NCBI RefSeq assembly: GCF_017599345.1
Contig: NZ_JAGFVL010000006.1
Coordinates: 62,001-126,000 of the forward strand
Length of the DNA: 64,000 bases
Source of the DNA: Gracilibacillus suaedae
GTDB lineage: Bacteria > Bacillota > Bacilli > Bacillales > Amphibacillaceae
Reading direction: 5' to 3'
Part shown: positions 25,502 through 34,621 of the stretch, in pieces
Layout: every line of letters begins with the position of its first letter
How positions within the stretch are numbered: position 1 is the first letter of the stretch
Position numbers and translations under genes: made by a program
Notes under the pieces: model-generated
What the model was told of the DNA's origin: nothing
What the model saw: the letters and a program-made list of their open reading frames with translations, nothing else
Database searches by the model: none

Positions 25502-25560
25502 CGGAAATCTGTTCATTTGCATGGACAGATTTCCCTGTAAATTCAATTTTACAGGGAAAT
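25502..25560. terminator. two overlapping, mutually exclusive hairpins
   Basis: GGAAATCTGT/ACAGATTTCC (25502-25511, 25525-25534) and ATTTCCCTGTAAA/TTTACAGGGAAAT (25529-25541, 25548-25560) share six bases, so only one can form. A diverged copy of the second hairpin is at 44240-44269. Its position after the VanW gene stop suggests transcription termination on the minus strand. Confidence 0.5.
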
Positions 25561-25609
25561 CCTAAAGGTTTACTCGTAAAACTAATAGTATCTCAGTTGA
25601 TGCTAATGA

Positions 25610-26524
25610 CTAATTTTCAAATATTTCTATCTCTTTTGGTAACTCGTCAGATGCGTCAGGTACTTTGCGTGGAGTGTATTCCACTAAATCAGAAGAGTAT
25701 ATCTTGATGATTACTTTACCATCAATGCTCTTAGAACGAATAAGCAATGGTTGATTATAATTATTTTTGAATGTGAAATCAGGTCCGTACCAGCTAACTG
25801 TTGCATCACGTCCTGGTGGAACATAAGGAACTTTCCGACTATGAGAATATCGCTCGATAATTTCTACCCCAGCACGATCAACTGCATTAAATAGAGTGGA
25901 GGACACCTGGCAAATTCCCCCACCGATACCTTCTGTTAATTCCCCTTTTACAATCTCGGGAGCAGGCAAATATCCTTTTTCTTTCGTTCTTTTTCCAACC
26001 ACTTCGTTAAAAGAAAAGGTTTTACCTGGAAATACAACATGATTATTAATTGCTTCCGCAGAAAGAAAAATATTATGAGATCTTTCTTCATTATTTGCAT
26101 TAAAATAGGTAATATATTGTCCTATTTGTTGTGTTCGAATATCGGCGAGTAATTCACTGTCTACTTTAGGATGCAATTTAAGTATGGGAGCTTCTATCCT
26201 GGTAGCATCCTTATCCAATAAACTGGTGTAAAACAGTTCTTTGAACTTTTGGCGGTGTAATGTATATCCGACTTGCCCAGGGACAATTTCTCCATTATTG
26301 TCAATTGTAGCATCTACAGGTTCTTGGGAGATTTTTTCATCAAGTTCTTTTGAAAACTGTCTAAACTCAGATTCATCGATTAGCGGATCGTCCAAATAAG
26401 GAACCATCAATTCAGCTTGATCAATACTTGCAATTGGTTCACCTTTGTACGTCACCACCAAGTCATGCGAAACACTGGTATGAGTGAAAAGTAAAAAAAG
26501 GATTGTTAAATACGTCATTTTCAT
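25610..26524 (-). CDS. VanW family secreted protein (YoaR-like)
   Basis: A 304-residue protein with an N-terminal signal sequence (TYLTILFLLFTHTSVS). A peptidoglycan-binding-4-like region (~25-120) is followed by a VanW domain with TFSFNEVVGKRTKEKGY, GGGICQVSSTLFNA and GRDATVSW. VanW proteins occur in vancomycin-resistance loci and in spore or wall contexts; their biochemical role is unknown. AGGAGG lies 11 nt before the ATG. It is divergent from the Rrf2 regulator gene, and its 3' end faces the hairpin pair and tandem array. Confidence 0.88.
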   Translation of the reverse strand: MKMTYLTILFLLFTHTSVSHDLVVTYKGEPIASIDQAELMVPYLDDPLIDESEFRQFSKELDEKISQEPVDATIDNNGEIVPGQVGYTLHRQKFKELFYTSLLDKDATRIEAPILKLHPKVDSELLADIRTQQIGQYITYFNANNEERSHNIFLSAEAINNHVVFPGKTFSFNEVVGKRTKEKGYLPAPEIVKGELTEGIGGGICQVSSTLFNAVDRAGVEIIERYSHSRKVPYVPPGRDATVSWYGPDFTFKNNYNQPLLIRSKSIDGKVIIKIYSSDLVEYTPRKVPDASDELPKEIEIFEN

Positions 26525-26656
26525 ATGCTAGTTTGCCTCCTAACTTTAGTATGTTTCAGAGGCATGATTTCATGTGATAAATTGCAAATATAAGTAGAAC
26601 ATAATAAAAAAATTGAGTAAATATCTTGTGTTTTATCTTAGCTTAGTTTAATATCA

Positions 26657-26681
26657 ATTACAGACAAAAAAGATCTCTAAT
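26657..26681. promoter_or_regulatory. candidate Rrf2 operator, site 1 (before the regulator gene)
   Basis: ATTACAGA-N9-TCTCTAAT, a dyad whose arms and 9-bp spacing match site 2 at 27152-27176. The preceding TCA and following TA are conserved too. It lies 23 bp before the regulator start, consistent with autoregulation. Confidence 0.6.
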
Positions 26682-26703
26682 ATATCTATGAGGTGAAAAT
26701 GCA

Positions 26704-27138
26704 ATGAAATATTCTCGAGCGACAAACTATGCACTACACACAATGGCCTATTTAACGTTAGCACCAAAGGGAAAATCTCTTGGGGTAGATCAATTAGCGA
26801 AAATACAAGATCTTTCACCAACGTACCTATCCAAAATTTTAACAAAACTTGTCAAAGCAGGTCTAATTGAATCAACTCCTGGTGTTAATGGAGGATATAG
26901 TGTAATAAGACGATCACGAGAAATTTCCTTTCTGGATGTTATTCATGCTATTGAAGGGGAAACAACCTTGTTTAGCTGTTCGCTTGAACATGAAGAAGAT
27001 AAAAATGGCGAATGTTTAATTGAAAATGTAATGATTGAAGCAGAAAGAAAGATGAAAGATGAATTGGATAAGAAATATATAGTTGAAATTGCAAAACAAA
27101 TCGAACAGCAAAAAATAGTAAACGAACAGTCATCATAA
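26704..27138 (+). CDS. Rrf2 family transcriptional regulator
   Basis: A 144-residue winged-helix regulator: YSRATNYALHTMAYL, then the HTH segment LSPTYLSKILTKLVKAGLI (~36-55) and the wing VNGGYSVIRR. Cysteines at the cluster position are present (FSCSLEHEEDKNGEC, two Cys close together), so redox or Fe-S sensing is possible, although the usual three-Cys motif is incomplete. It precedes a thioredoxin-reductase-like flavoprotein, and matching operators before both genes suggest it controls that enzyme and itself. A TGAGGTG ribosome site precedes the ATG. Confidence 0.9.
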   Translation: MKYSRATNYALHTMAYLTLAPKGKSLGVDQLAKIQDLSPTYLSKILTKLVKAGLIESTPGVNGGYSVIRRSREISFLDVIHAIEGETTLFSCSLEHEEDKNGECLIENVMIEAERKMKDELDKKYIVEIAKQIEQQKIVNEQSS

Positions 27139-27151
27139 TTTTTTTATCTCA

Positions 27152-27176
27152 ATTATAGATATTAAGAGTCTTTAAT
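27152..27176. promoter_or_regulatory. candidate Rrf2 operator, site 2 (before the flavoprotein gene)
   Basis: ATTATAGA-N9-TCTTTAAT, same arms and spacing as site 1. It lies in the 64-bp gap between the regulator and the oxidoreductase. Confidence 0.6.
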
Positions 27177-27202
27177 GTACTTATTTGATAGGAGGAAAAT
27201 AT

Positions 27203-28099
27203 ATGTTATTAGATTGTGCCATTATTGGTGGAGGGCCTGCAGGACTCAGTGCTTCTTTAGTACTTGCAAGGGCTAAGAAGAATATCATTCTGTTTGATGA
27301 AAATAAACCTAGAAATGCTGTAACCCATGAATCGCATGGCTTTATCACAAGAGATGGGATCCAACCTTTAGAATTCAAACGAATTGCTAAGCAGGATTTG
27401 GAGAAATACCTGACTCTGTCGATTGAAAATCAACGAGTAATAGATATAAAAAAAGAAAATAAATTCTTTATGATTTATACAGATGATGGAAGTTCCTATC
27501 GTTCGAGAAAGGTTATTCTAGCAACTGGACTTCAAGATGTATTACCAGAAATAGCCGGAGTTCAAGAATTTTATGGCACGAGCTTATTCATTTGTCCATT
27601 TTGTGATGGATGGGAATTGAGAGATCGCCGACTAGTTGTTATTGCAGATAACGATCGTGCTATGCATTTAACAAAAATGGTTTCTAATTGGAGTAGTGAT
27701 CTTGTTGTTTGTACAAACGGAAAACAGGTTTTCTCTAAAGAAGAAAAGCAATTATTAGAAAACAAAAATATCCAGGTTGTGGAATATGAAATAGAGGCTT
27801 TACATGGCGAAAATGGCTACTTACGAAAAGTGAGGTTTATTAATGGAATAGAAATAGAGAGGGAAGGTGGGTTTGTAGCTGGCGAATTAAAGCAAGCATC
27901 ATCTTTAGCAAAGACATTAGGATGTAGTATGACTGAAATGGGGGGCATTGAAACAGATGATTTTGGCCGGACGAATATAGAGGGAGTCTATGCCAGTGGA
28001 GATACTACCTTCTCCATGCCTCAATTAATTGTTGCGGCAAGTGAAGGTAGTAAAGTTGCCGCAGGGGTAGTAAGTGATTTAATTAACGAAGATTTTTAA
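27203..28099 (+). CDS. thioredoxin-reductase-like FAD/NAD(P) oxidoreductase
   Basis: A 298-residue flavoprotein. The FAD site is AIIGGGPAGLSASLVLARA at the N-terminus, the redox pair is in FICPFCDGWE (~130), the second dinucleotide region LVVIADNDRAMHL lacks the usual GxGxxG, and the C-terminal FAD motif is GVYASGDTT. It is like TrxB-type NAD(P)/FAD oxidoreductases that are often paired with Rrf2 or Lrp genes, and whose partner is not thioredoxin in many cases. The altered NAD(P) motif makes ferredoxin or another electron donor possible. ATG 27203 follows TAGGAGGA; an upstream in-frame TTG is rejected. Confidence 0.9.
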   Translation: MLLDCAIIGGGPAGLSASLVLARAKKNIILFDENKPRNAVTHESHGFITRDGIQPLEFKRIAKQDLEKYLTLSIENQRVIDIKKENKFFMIYTDDGSSYRSRKVILATGLQDVLPEIAGVQEFYGTSLFICPFCDGWELRDRRLVVIADNDRAMHLTKMVSNWSSDLVVCTNGKQVFSKEEKQLLENKNIQVVEYEIEALHGENGYLRKVRFINGIEIEREGGFVAGELKQASSLAKTLGCSMTEMGGIETDDFGRTNIEGVYASGDTTFSMPQLIVAASEGSKVAAGVVSDLINEDF

Positions 28100-28110
28100 T
28101 ACGTTTATCA

Positions 28111-28224
28111 TGTGCTAACCGTTTGTAAGTCCCTACTTCAAGCTTCAAGTAACATAAAGAAGCTAAGTAGGAGATAACACCTATCAGCGGGAGTCAATCC
28201 CAACTGATCATAGATAGACTTTAT
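28111..28224 (+). repeat. two-copy leader-type repeat, copy 1
   Basis: Shares GTGCTAA, the tandem heptamer block ACTTCAAGCTTCAAGT, GATAAC, a 3' GGGA/TCCC hairpin and CTGATCATAG...ACTTTAT with copy 2 at 34622-34749. Here it lies directly before a methyltransferase ribosome site, so it may be transcribed as its leader. Confidence 0.6.
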
Positions 28225-28238
28225 TAAAAAGGAGATTG

Positions 28239-28829
28239 ATGGATGTGAATAAAAAAGAGTATGGTTCTGAAGGAATGGCACATTTCGCAAAAAAAGTTGA
28301 ATTTCTTGATAACCCTGAAAAAAGAGGAGATATACCACCAGAACAGCTGCTGCGTATGGTTCCTGTTGATACAAAGGATACTATTTTAGATTTAGGAGCA
28401 GGTACAGGATATATTACCATTCCAGCAGCTAGAATGGTGGAAGGATTAGTGTACGCATTAGATATCGATGCTAAAATGTTAGACTTTGTCAATACTAAAG
28501 CAAAGAAAGAAAATATAACAAATATCAAAACGGTGAAAGGAAGTATAAATAATATACCACTACTTACTTATGCCGTTGACATCGCATTAGCTTCAATTGT
28601 TTTACATGAGGTGCAAGATTTGTCTGCTTCATTAAACGAAATTAAGCGAGTTCTTAAACCTGGCGGATATTTCGTTTGTGTTGAATTTGAAAAGAAAGAA
28701 AAAGAATCTGACAAGCATCCGAGAATTTCTTCATCACTTATGGAACAAGAAATTAGGAATACAGGGTTTGAAGTAATACAGAAAATGAAACCGACTGATG
28801 ATCTGTACATTATTATTGCTAAGAAGTAA
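28239..28829 (+). CDS. class I SAM-dependent methyltransferase
   Basis: A 196-residue methyltransferase with motif I ILDLGAGTGYITIPAARM (~50-67), acidic motif VYALDID, and post-I motifs IALASIVLHEVQD and RVLKPGGYFVCVEF. The fold is UbiE/COQ5-like (methyltransferase_11). The substrate is unknown. A GGAG lies 4 nt before ATG 28239; GTG 28245 has better spacing and is an alternative start. It is preceded by a repeated leader element. Confidence 0.88.
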   Translation: MDVNKKEYGSEGMAHFAKKVEFLDNPEKRGDIPPEQLLRMVPVDTKDTILDLGAGTGYITIPAARMVEGLVYALDIDAKMLDFVNTKAKKENITNIKTVKGSINNIPLLTYAVDIALASIVLHEVQDLSASLNEIKRVLKPGGYFVCVEFEKKEKESDKHPRISSSLMEQEIRNTGFEVIQKMKPTDDLYIIIAKK

Positions 28830-28885
28830 AAAAATGAAGAGCGCGTGAAAAAGAAGACCAGGAAATTAAAAATATATGATCAAAA

Positions 28886-28934
28886 AAGGGCTGCCCATAT
28901 ATAAGTTGTTAAAACTTACGGGACAGCTCTTTGT
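28886..28934. terminator. hairpin between convergent methyltransferase and htpX genes
   Basis: GGGCTGCCC and GGGACAGCTC arms with an inner AAGTT/AACTT stem, flanked by A-rich and T-rich tracts on both sides. It suits a bidirectional terminator. Confidence 0.6.
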
Positions 28935-28944
28935 TTGTCTCACT

Positions 28945-29850
28945 TTATCGTTGTTCAAGTTTTGCGATACGATCTTCTAGTGGTGGGTGAGATGATAGTA
29001 ATGCCATCATGCCGCTTTTTCCACTGATTTTCATCGTTTGGATCGCGGAATCGTCGGTACGATCATCAATTTTTGCGCGATCAACATACATTTTTAGTGA
29101 GCGTAATGCATGTGCCATTTTGTCACGTCCCGCTAGATCGGCTCCACCGCGGTCAGCGTGATACTCTCGGTGTCGTGAGTAGGCACTGACGACAAAGCTT
29201 CCAAGAATAGAGAATAAAATTTGGAAGACAATTATCGCTACAAATTGTACGATCCATTGAATTTCTGAACGGACAAATCGCGATACGATAATGGCTGCGA
29301 TTCGGGAGAAGAACACAACAAATGTGTTAACAATACCTTGTAAAAGCGTCATGGTTACCATGTCACCATTTGCAACGTGTGCTACTTCGTGTGCGATAAC
29401 ACCTTCTACGGCATCATCATCCATTGTATCTAACAATCCTTGAGAAACAGCAACCAGTGAACGTTTTTTCGTTGGGCCAGTCGCAAAAGCATTTACTTCT
29501 CTGGATTGGTAAATTCCAACTTCCGGTGTGTGTGTCAGTCCAGCAGCACGGGATAATTTCTCTACCTTTTCATATACAGCACGCTCTTGAGCTGATACAG
29601 GTCGGCTTGGATCAATTACTTTTACTTTCATCATCATTTTAGCCACCCAACGGGACATAGCTAATGAGATGAATGCACCCGTAAAACCAACCACCAAACT
29701 AAAGACCATGAGAGTAGTATAATTGATAGTTTCGCCATTATAATAGGAACCACCAAGATTTGTGTATCTAGTGATTACTGACCATACAATAACAATCGTC
29801 GTCATCACCAAGATATTTGTTAAAATAAACAGTAACAACCGCTTCCCCAT
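28945..29850 (-). CDS. htpX: membrane zinc metalloprotease HtpX
   Basis: A 301-residue M48B protease: two N-terminal membrane segments, catalytic [10 protein letters not shown] (HExxH, residues ~148-157), two central membrane segments, and a Glu zinc ligand in [18 protein letters not shown]. The C-terminal [11 protein letters not shown] is typical. It degrades misfolded membrane proteins and is a stress gene. The length matches the family. A GGAGGTT ribosome site precedes the ATG. It is monocistronic and convergent with the methyltransferase. Confidence 0.95.
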   Translation of the reverse strand: MGKRLLLFILTNILVMTTIVIVWSVITRYTNLGGSYYNGETINYTTLMVFSLVVGFTGAFISLAMSRWVAKMMMKVKVIDPSRPVSAQERAVYEKVEKLSRAAGLTHTPEVGIYQSREVNAFATGPTKKRSLVAVSQGLLDTMDDDAVEGVIAHEVAHVANGDMVTMTLLQGIVNTFVVFFSRIAAIIVSRFVRSEIQWIVQFVAIIVFQILFSILGSFVVSAYSRHREYHADRGGADLAGRDKMAHALRSLKMYVDRAKIDDRTDDSAIQTMKISGKSGMMALLSSHPPLEDRIAKLEQR

Positions 29851-29996
29851 TTCGTAACCTCCAATTCGGTGAATTCTTCATCTTATATCATATCATATTT
29901 TTGCCTCTAGGAAACAATTTTGATTATTAGATAAAATAGTAGAGTGCACTGTTCTTAGTAGAACCAAGCCTTATTGTCATATAACAATAACGGTAA

Positions 29997-30782
29997 TTAT
30001 CTTAACAATGATTCTGCACCGTCAATAAACAGCTCAGTCCCAGTGATATGATTTGATTGATCGGAGGCGAGGAAGGCAACTAGGTCTGCCACTTGCTCCG
30101 GCTTTCCAGGCTGATGTTCTAGTGGTTTATCTCCTTCAGCGTACTCAACGGGAATATTAATTTTATCTATTTCAGGTGTTTTCTCTGTGTTTTTACCGAT
30201 GTTAGTTTCAATAGCACCAGGACAAATAATATTGACTCTTATTTTATATTTGGCTAATTCTAATGCTGCCATTTTACCAAAAGCCATTTGTCCTGCTTTT
30301 GATGTGCTGTAAGCCGACATTCCGAAGTTAGAAAAGATTCGATTGCCATTCACCGAACTAGTAATGATCACACTGCCGCCTTTCTCTTTCATAAAAGGTA
30401 TTGCATATTTAACCGTATGGAAGGTTCCTTTTAAGTTGGTATGAATCGTTTTGTCCCAATCTTCGGGAGTTAAATCCTCAATTGGTGCAAGCACACCGTT
30501 TATTCCACCATTGGCAAAAATGATATCGATTCTTCCCCAAGTATTAATTACTTCTTTCATGCCTTTTTCAACTCGTATAGGATCAGATAAATCAACATCA
30601 GTAATGAGTGCTTCACCCCCGTCTCTTTCTATTTCTTTTTTTACCTTTTCTGCTTGTTCTTCCTTTAAATCCATTAAGCAAACTTTTGCACCTTCTTTTG
30701 CAAGCTGGATGGCAGAAGCACGACCAATACCCGAACTCCCACCGGTTACTACAGCTGTTTTATCTTTAAGTCGCTGATTCAA
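29997..30782 (-). CDS. short-chain dehydrogenase/reductase
   Basis: A 261-residue SDR oxidoreductase with TGGSSGIGRASAIQLA, a NAG-equivalent ANGGI, SSVNG and catalytic YSTSKAG. The open frame extends to 30845, but AAGGAGG lies 8 nt before a TTG at 30782 that gives MNQRLKDKTAVVTGG, the normal SDR start, so I chose it. The C-terminus (SDQSNHITGTELFIDGAESLL) is intact. The substrate is unknown and the gene is apparently monocistronic. Confidence 0.88.
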   Translation of the reverse strand: MNQRLKDKTAVVTGGSSGIGRASAIQLAKEGAKVCLMDLKEEQAEKVKKEIERDGGEALITDVDLSDPIRVEKGMKEVINTWGRIDIIFANGGINGVLAPIEDLTPEDWDKTIHTNLKGTFHTVKYAIPFMKEKGGSVIITSSVNGNRIFSNFGMSAYSTSKAGQMAFGKMAALELAKYKIRVNIICPGAIETNIGKNTEKTPEIDKINIPVEYAEGDKPLEHQPGKPEQVADLVAFLASDQSNHITGTELFIDGAESLLR

Positions 30783-30862
30783 GGGTATTGCCTCCTTATG
30801 TTCCTTTTTATCTAAACTTTCCCTATTTATCTCCTTCTTACACATACGATTGGTGAAAGAGG

Positions 30863-30895
30863 AAAGCTACAGACAGTAGCATTGTCTGTAGCTTT
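30863..30895 (-). terminator. hairpin terminator after the 91-residue gene
   Basis: AAAGCTACAGACA (30863-30875) pairs perfectly with TGTCTGTAGCTTT (30883-30895). The minus-strand tail is pyrimidine-rich (CCTCTTTC). Confidence 0.65.
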
Positions 30896-30918
30896 GTTGA
30901 TGGTTCTTGTCACAGCAC

Positions 30919-31194
30919 TTACCTGTTTTGCTGTGTTAAGTCTTGAAAAACTTGTTGTTGTTGCACTAATTCTTGACGAACTAAGTTTAGCGCATTTTGA
31001 TCATCTGTAACGGTCTCTGCTTGAGTTAATGAACGCTCTGCTCTGTCCATGGAATGTTTGATTTGTTCCAGAATATCTTCATTCATATGACTTTTAGCCT
31101 GGTTAATGGCTCGCTGTAAATGCAGAATGGACTGTTGAGCTTGCGCAAGCTGATTTTGATCTTGCAAACTGGAGATATTGTTCCCTTTTTTCAA
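30919..31194 (-). CDS. small helical protein of unknown function
   Basis: A 91-residue Gln-rich, wholly helical-looking protein with heptad-like segments (LAQAQQSILHLQRAINQAK and MDRAERSLTQAETV), probably a coiled coil. I chose the TTG at 31194 because GAGGAGG lies 7 nt upstream; the longer frame to 31269 has no ribosome site. No family recognised. It sits between the SDR and the rhamnogalacturonan lyase with its own hairpin terminator. Confidence 0.7.
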   Translation of the reverse strand: MKKGNNISSLQDQNQLAQAQQSILHLQRAINQAKSHMNEDILEQIKHSMDRAERSLTQAETVTDDQNALNLVRQELVQQQQVFQDLTQQNR

Positions 31195-31271
31195 TGTTAC
31201 GCCTCCTCTGTAATTCCTCACAGTTATAATTTGCAGAAATATTGCTGTAATTATGCATGGGGAAGACAATG

Positions 31272-31300
31272 AAAAAGGCGAGAGCAGATACTCTCGCCTT
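31272..31300 (-). terminator. rho-independent terminator of the rhamnogalacturonan lyase gene
   Basis: AAGGCGAGAG (31275-31284) and CTCTCGCCTT (31291-31300) form a perfect stem, followed by T on the minus strand. Confidence 0.85.
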
Positions 31301-31308
31301 AATGGTAA

Positions 31309-34230
31309 TTACTTATTTTTTTCTGGTCCAAACAATTCATCACCTGTTTCAATCGCAGGGCGTGGAGGCTCCTCCATATTGTAACCTAGGAAAAAGCCGG
31401 TATGTGGTGGCTGATTATAGGCCACATTTTGCCATGCGATTGATAGACGGTAAACCGGGTCATGCATTAACGTATATATTTTTTCTTCTGTCACGTCAGT
31501 TGTAGTGTAAAGTCTTAATTCTTCACTGTCAGCTGATGGCCAGATTACTTCTTCACGCCAGTCACCAACTAAATCCGCTTGTAAAGTTGGATTACCTTTT
31601 GTCCAGTTGTTTGTGCGTGTTCCTTCTGGGGTTAATAGATTAACGAGCTCTTCCTTTTCATAATCCCACTTATCAATTCGACCAACTCCGTGTGGATCAG
31701 TGTTTGAGTCGAAATCATGATCAAGCAACTCACGACCAAGGTCACCATCCCACCAGATAGCGTGATTAACAGATCTAGGAGTATGCTGTGAAATCAGTTC
31801 TCCATCGACAGCGTGAAGACCATTTCCTGCACTACCATCCCAAGCACCAGATGCCCAGAATTCCGCACCATCATAGCGCGGATCGATATCTGCTGCTAAT
31901 CCTCGACCAACATCTGTTCGAAGATCAACACCAAACAGTTTTTCTCCGCTTGCAGCATCCCGAATCCCGTAACCAATTGGAATTGAAGTATTTTCATGAA
32001 CCTGAAAGATTTCCAGACCTGGTCGATTAGGATTTAAATCACTAACATGTTGTGCATCTCCATGTCCCCAACCAGTTGTATGAAGTCCGGTACCATCGTC
32101 ATCGATAACAGCTGCACCATAGATGATTTCATCATTACCATCCTGATCTACATCCGCTACCGAGAGGCTGTGATTCCCTTGTCCGGCGTAGTCTTCATTA
32201 CCTTCATCATCACTATCAAATATCCACTCTTGTGTTAGTTTACCATCCCGCCAATTGTAAGCAACAAGTACGGAACGGGTGTAGTAACCACGTGCCATTA
32301 CAATACTTGGACGTTCTCCATCCAGATAGGCTACACCTGCAAGAAAGCGGTCAGCACGGTTACCGTAGTTATCTCCCCAATCATTAAGGTTGCCACGAGC
32401 AGGAGTGTAGTCTGTAGTTGTCAACTCTTTACCTGTTTCCCCTTCAAATACGGTGAGATATTCAGGACCTTCTAAAACAAAACCACTACTATTTCGCCAA
32501 TCAGCCTCGGGATCTCCAATCACATTACCTTCGCCATCGACGGTACCATCCCCAGTTTTTAAAACAACTTCTGATTTGCCATTACCATCAAAGTCGTATA
32601 CAAGGAACTGGGTATAATGAGCACCAGCACGAATATTTTTCCCAAGGTCTAAACGCCACATTTTGGTACCATCCAGCTTATAAGCATCTAAGTAGACATT
32701 GCCTGTATAACCGGAATGGGAATTGTCTTTTGAATTGGATGGATCCCATTTTAAAATAATTTCATATTCACCGTCTCCATCAAGGTCACCAACACTAGCA
32801 TCATTGGCACTATACGAATAATCGACTCCATCTGGTGTTGTACCACCTTCAGGCTTATCTAATGCGATACTTAAGTAGTTTTCAGACCATACGTTAACTT
32901 CTTTGGTAATTTTATCGCCACTACCTTTAATAATTTTTACTTGATAGGTAGAATCTGCAGTTCCATCCTCATCAAAAAAGTTGGTACTGTTTTCAATTGG
33001 TTTCTTGTTTACTTTTTTGCCGTCTCGGAACAAATTGAATTTGACGCCTTTCGGATCGGTGCCAAGCATCTTCCAGCCGACATAAACACCATCGTCTGAT
33101 TCAACTGCCACTAATGCGCGATCCAGTTGTTCCATCTGGCGTTTTTTTACTTCGGTTACCGGGGATTCTATGGTGTTCGATGGATTTGAAATACCACCTT
33201 CATTTACAGCACGAACCTGATAATAGTAGCTGTTATACGTTAAAATCGAGTCATCGGTAAAGCTAGTATCTGATGTGGTGCCGATTTTTTTAAATTCGAC
33301 AGCGCCATCTGGATAATCATCTGGGTTAAAATTAGCGCGATACACATAATACAGACTAGCATTATCGACAGCATCCCAGTTTAATGTGATGTTATCAAGC
33401 TCAGCATTGCTTACAGACAAATTACTTGTGGGTTGAGGTGTCTCTGCATCCTCATTGATAATCGAAGCAGATACTTCATTACTTTTCTCTGATTCGATAC
33501 CTGATGAATGCACAAGTGTAATGGCATACGTGTAACTGTAGCCTAATTCTACGGTAGTATCGGTATAATTTGCCTCTGTAGTTTCATCTATTTTCTCGAA
33601 GTTTTCGTCATTTTCTCCTTTGCGATAAATATTATAATGATTAGCGTTTGGATCACTTTGCCATGACAAATCTACCTCGCTGTCTGCTGAATAGGAAATT
33701 GAGTCTACTTTCAGACTGTCAATCTGAGTCATAGAAACAATCTCGAGCCCATTAATTCGTCCATTTTCTCCGATGTCAATCGTTAATTTTTCATCAGTAA
33801 TTGTTACGTCAGTTGTTAACTCAGCATATTCACCACCATTGGAGGTAATATTGCCGTAATCTTCACCATTGATAGTAAAGCTTGAACGGTTGAAGGCTAT
33901 ATCATCGCCAGCAATAATACGTACAAAATAGTCTCCGTTTGGAATGTCAAGGATAAAAGAGTAATCAGAGTCAATTACGAAATCGCGGCGTAAATCATCT
34001 GGGTTACCACGATCACGGTTAGCAACAGATTTACTTAATCCATAGCCTCTTTCTTCATCATAAAGTAAAGTGTTGGTCACCTGCGTGTAGCCATCAGCAA
34101 CAGGGCTATCGGCTGAGCCAAAGTCAAATAAGTAACCATCATTTGTTTCTGCATCAATTGAATTTGTTAGACTGGTTGGAAGTAGACTAACCACTAATAC
34201 GGTAATCAGGACGATGGAAATTTTCTTCAT
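31309..34230 (-). CDS. secreted rhamnogalacturonan lyase, PL11 family, with N-terminal binding and fibronectin III domains
   Basis: A 973-residue secreted enzyme with a signal peptide at 1-28. A malectin-like or carbohydrate-binding domain (~30-165, FDFGSADSPVADGYTQV) is followed by two fibronectin III modules (~170-260 and ~268-360). The PL11 beta-propeller (~365-970) has calcium loops DLDGDGEYEI, DFDGNGKSEV and DVDQDGNDEI. It cleaves the rhamnose-galacturonate backbone of pectin by beta-elimination outside the cell, like YesW/YesX but about 350 residues longer. ATG 34230 has AGGAGG 12 nt away; a TTG one codon earlier is possible. A cre box and a candidate promoter lie upstream. Confidence 0.93.
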   Translation of the reverse strand: MKKISIVLITVLVVSLLPTSLTNSIDAETNDGYLFDFGSADSPVADGYTQVTNTLLYDEERGYGLSKSVANRDRGNPDDLRRDFVIDSDYSFILDIPNGDYFVRIIAGDDIAFNRSSFTINGEDYGNITSNGGEYAELTTDVTITDEKLTIDIGENGRINGLEIVSMTQIDSLKVDSISYSADSEVDLSWQSDPNANHYNIYRKGENDENFEKIDETTEANYTDTTVELGYSYTYAITLVHSSGIESEKSNEVSASIINEDAETPQPTSNLSVSNAELDNITLNWDAVDNASLYYVYRANFNPDDYPDGAVEFKKIGTTSDTSFTDDSILTYNSYYYQVRAVNEGGISNPSNTIESPVTEVKKRQMEQLDRALVAVESDDGVYVGWKMLGTDPKGVKFNLFRDGKKVNKKPIENSTNFFDEDGTADSTYQVKIIKGSGDKITKEVNVWSENYLSIALDKPEGGTTPDGVDYSYSANDASVGDLDGDGEYEIILKWDPSNSKDNSHSGYTGNVYLDAYKLDGTKMWRLDLGKNIRAGAHYTQFLVYDFDGNGKSEVVLKTGDGTVDGEGNVIGDPEADWRNSSGFVLEGPEYLTVFEGETGKELTTTDYTPARGNLNDWGDNYGNRADRFLAGVAYLDGERPSIVMARGYYTRSVLVAYNWRDGKLTQEWIFDSDDEGNEDYAGQGNHSLSVADVDQDGNDEIIYGAAVIDDDGTGLHTTGWGHGDAQHVSDLNPNRPGLEIFQVHENTSIPIGYGIRDAASGEKLFGVDLRTDVGRGLAADIDPRYDGAEFWASGAWDGSAGNGLHAVDGELISQHTPRSVNHAIWWDGDLGRELLDHDFDSNTDPHGVGRIDKWDYEKEELVNLLTPEGTRTNNWTKGNPTLQADLVGDWREEVIWPSADSEELRLYTTTDVTEEKIYTLMHDPVYRLSIAWQNVAYNQPPHTGFFLGYNMEEPPRPAIETGDELFGPEKNK

Positions 34231-34365
34231 CAAAAGAATTAACCTCCTATATTTGGATTGTTTTAGATTACTTTATGTGGGGTTCTATGCTGTTAGCGAG
34301 GAAGAGGTATGTATCACCACCTTTATTGAATTTTTAATGGGTCCATAAGTCATAGGTCTAAATAG

Positions 34366-34380
34366 TGATAACGCTTACAT
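34366..34380 (-). promoter_or_regulatory. cre box (CcpA site) upstream of the rhamnogalacturonan lyase
   Basis: Read on the minus strand, ATGTAAGCGTTATCA fits the CcpA consensus WTGNAANCGNWNNCW at every position. It lies about 10 bp downstream of the proposed -10, a position where CcpA blocks transcription. Confidence 0.75.
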
Positions 34381-34389
34381 TTTTTCTGC

Positions 34390-34419
34390 AGAATAAATAA
34401 GTGCGTGAACTTCAATCAA
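34390..34419 (-). promoter_or_regulatory. candidate sigma-A promoter of the lyase gene
   Basis: On the minus strand, TTGATT (34419-34414) - 18 bp - TATTCT (34395-34390). The match is moderate; it is supported by the cre box just downstream. The rest of the 573-bp gap holds repeat copy 2 and otherwise nothing I can support. Confidence 0.4.
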
Positions 34420-34621
34420 GGATCCGGATTTCTTGATTACGTTTTAGATTAGAGAAGTAGAATAGATTCGTCAAGGAAATGTCTGGTTTTTATACAAAGA
34501 TATCTGATTTTTGGTGAATGAGATATAGAGGAGATAAGATAAAAATCGTTAACACATTAATGGATAGTAAAATAGATCTAACATTAGTCTGATGCGATAA
34601 CTCAATGTCGTTTTTATTACG

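Noticed and set aside
25047-25546. Minus-strand frames of 121 and 126 codons with SFIAK and LLRN heptad repeats
   Set aside because: They are open only because the 21-bp tandem array has a period divisible by three; there is no ribosome site and two frames are open at once.
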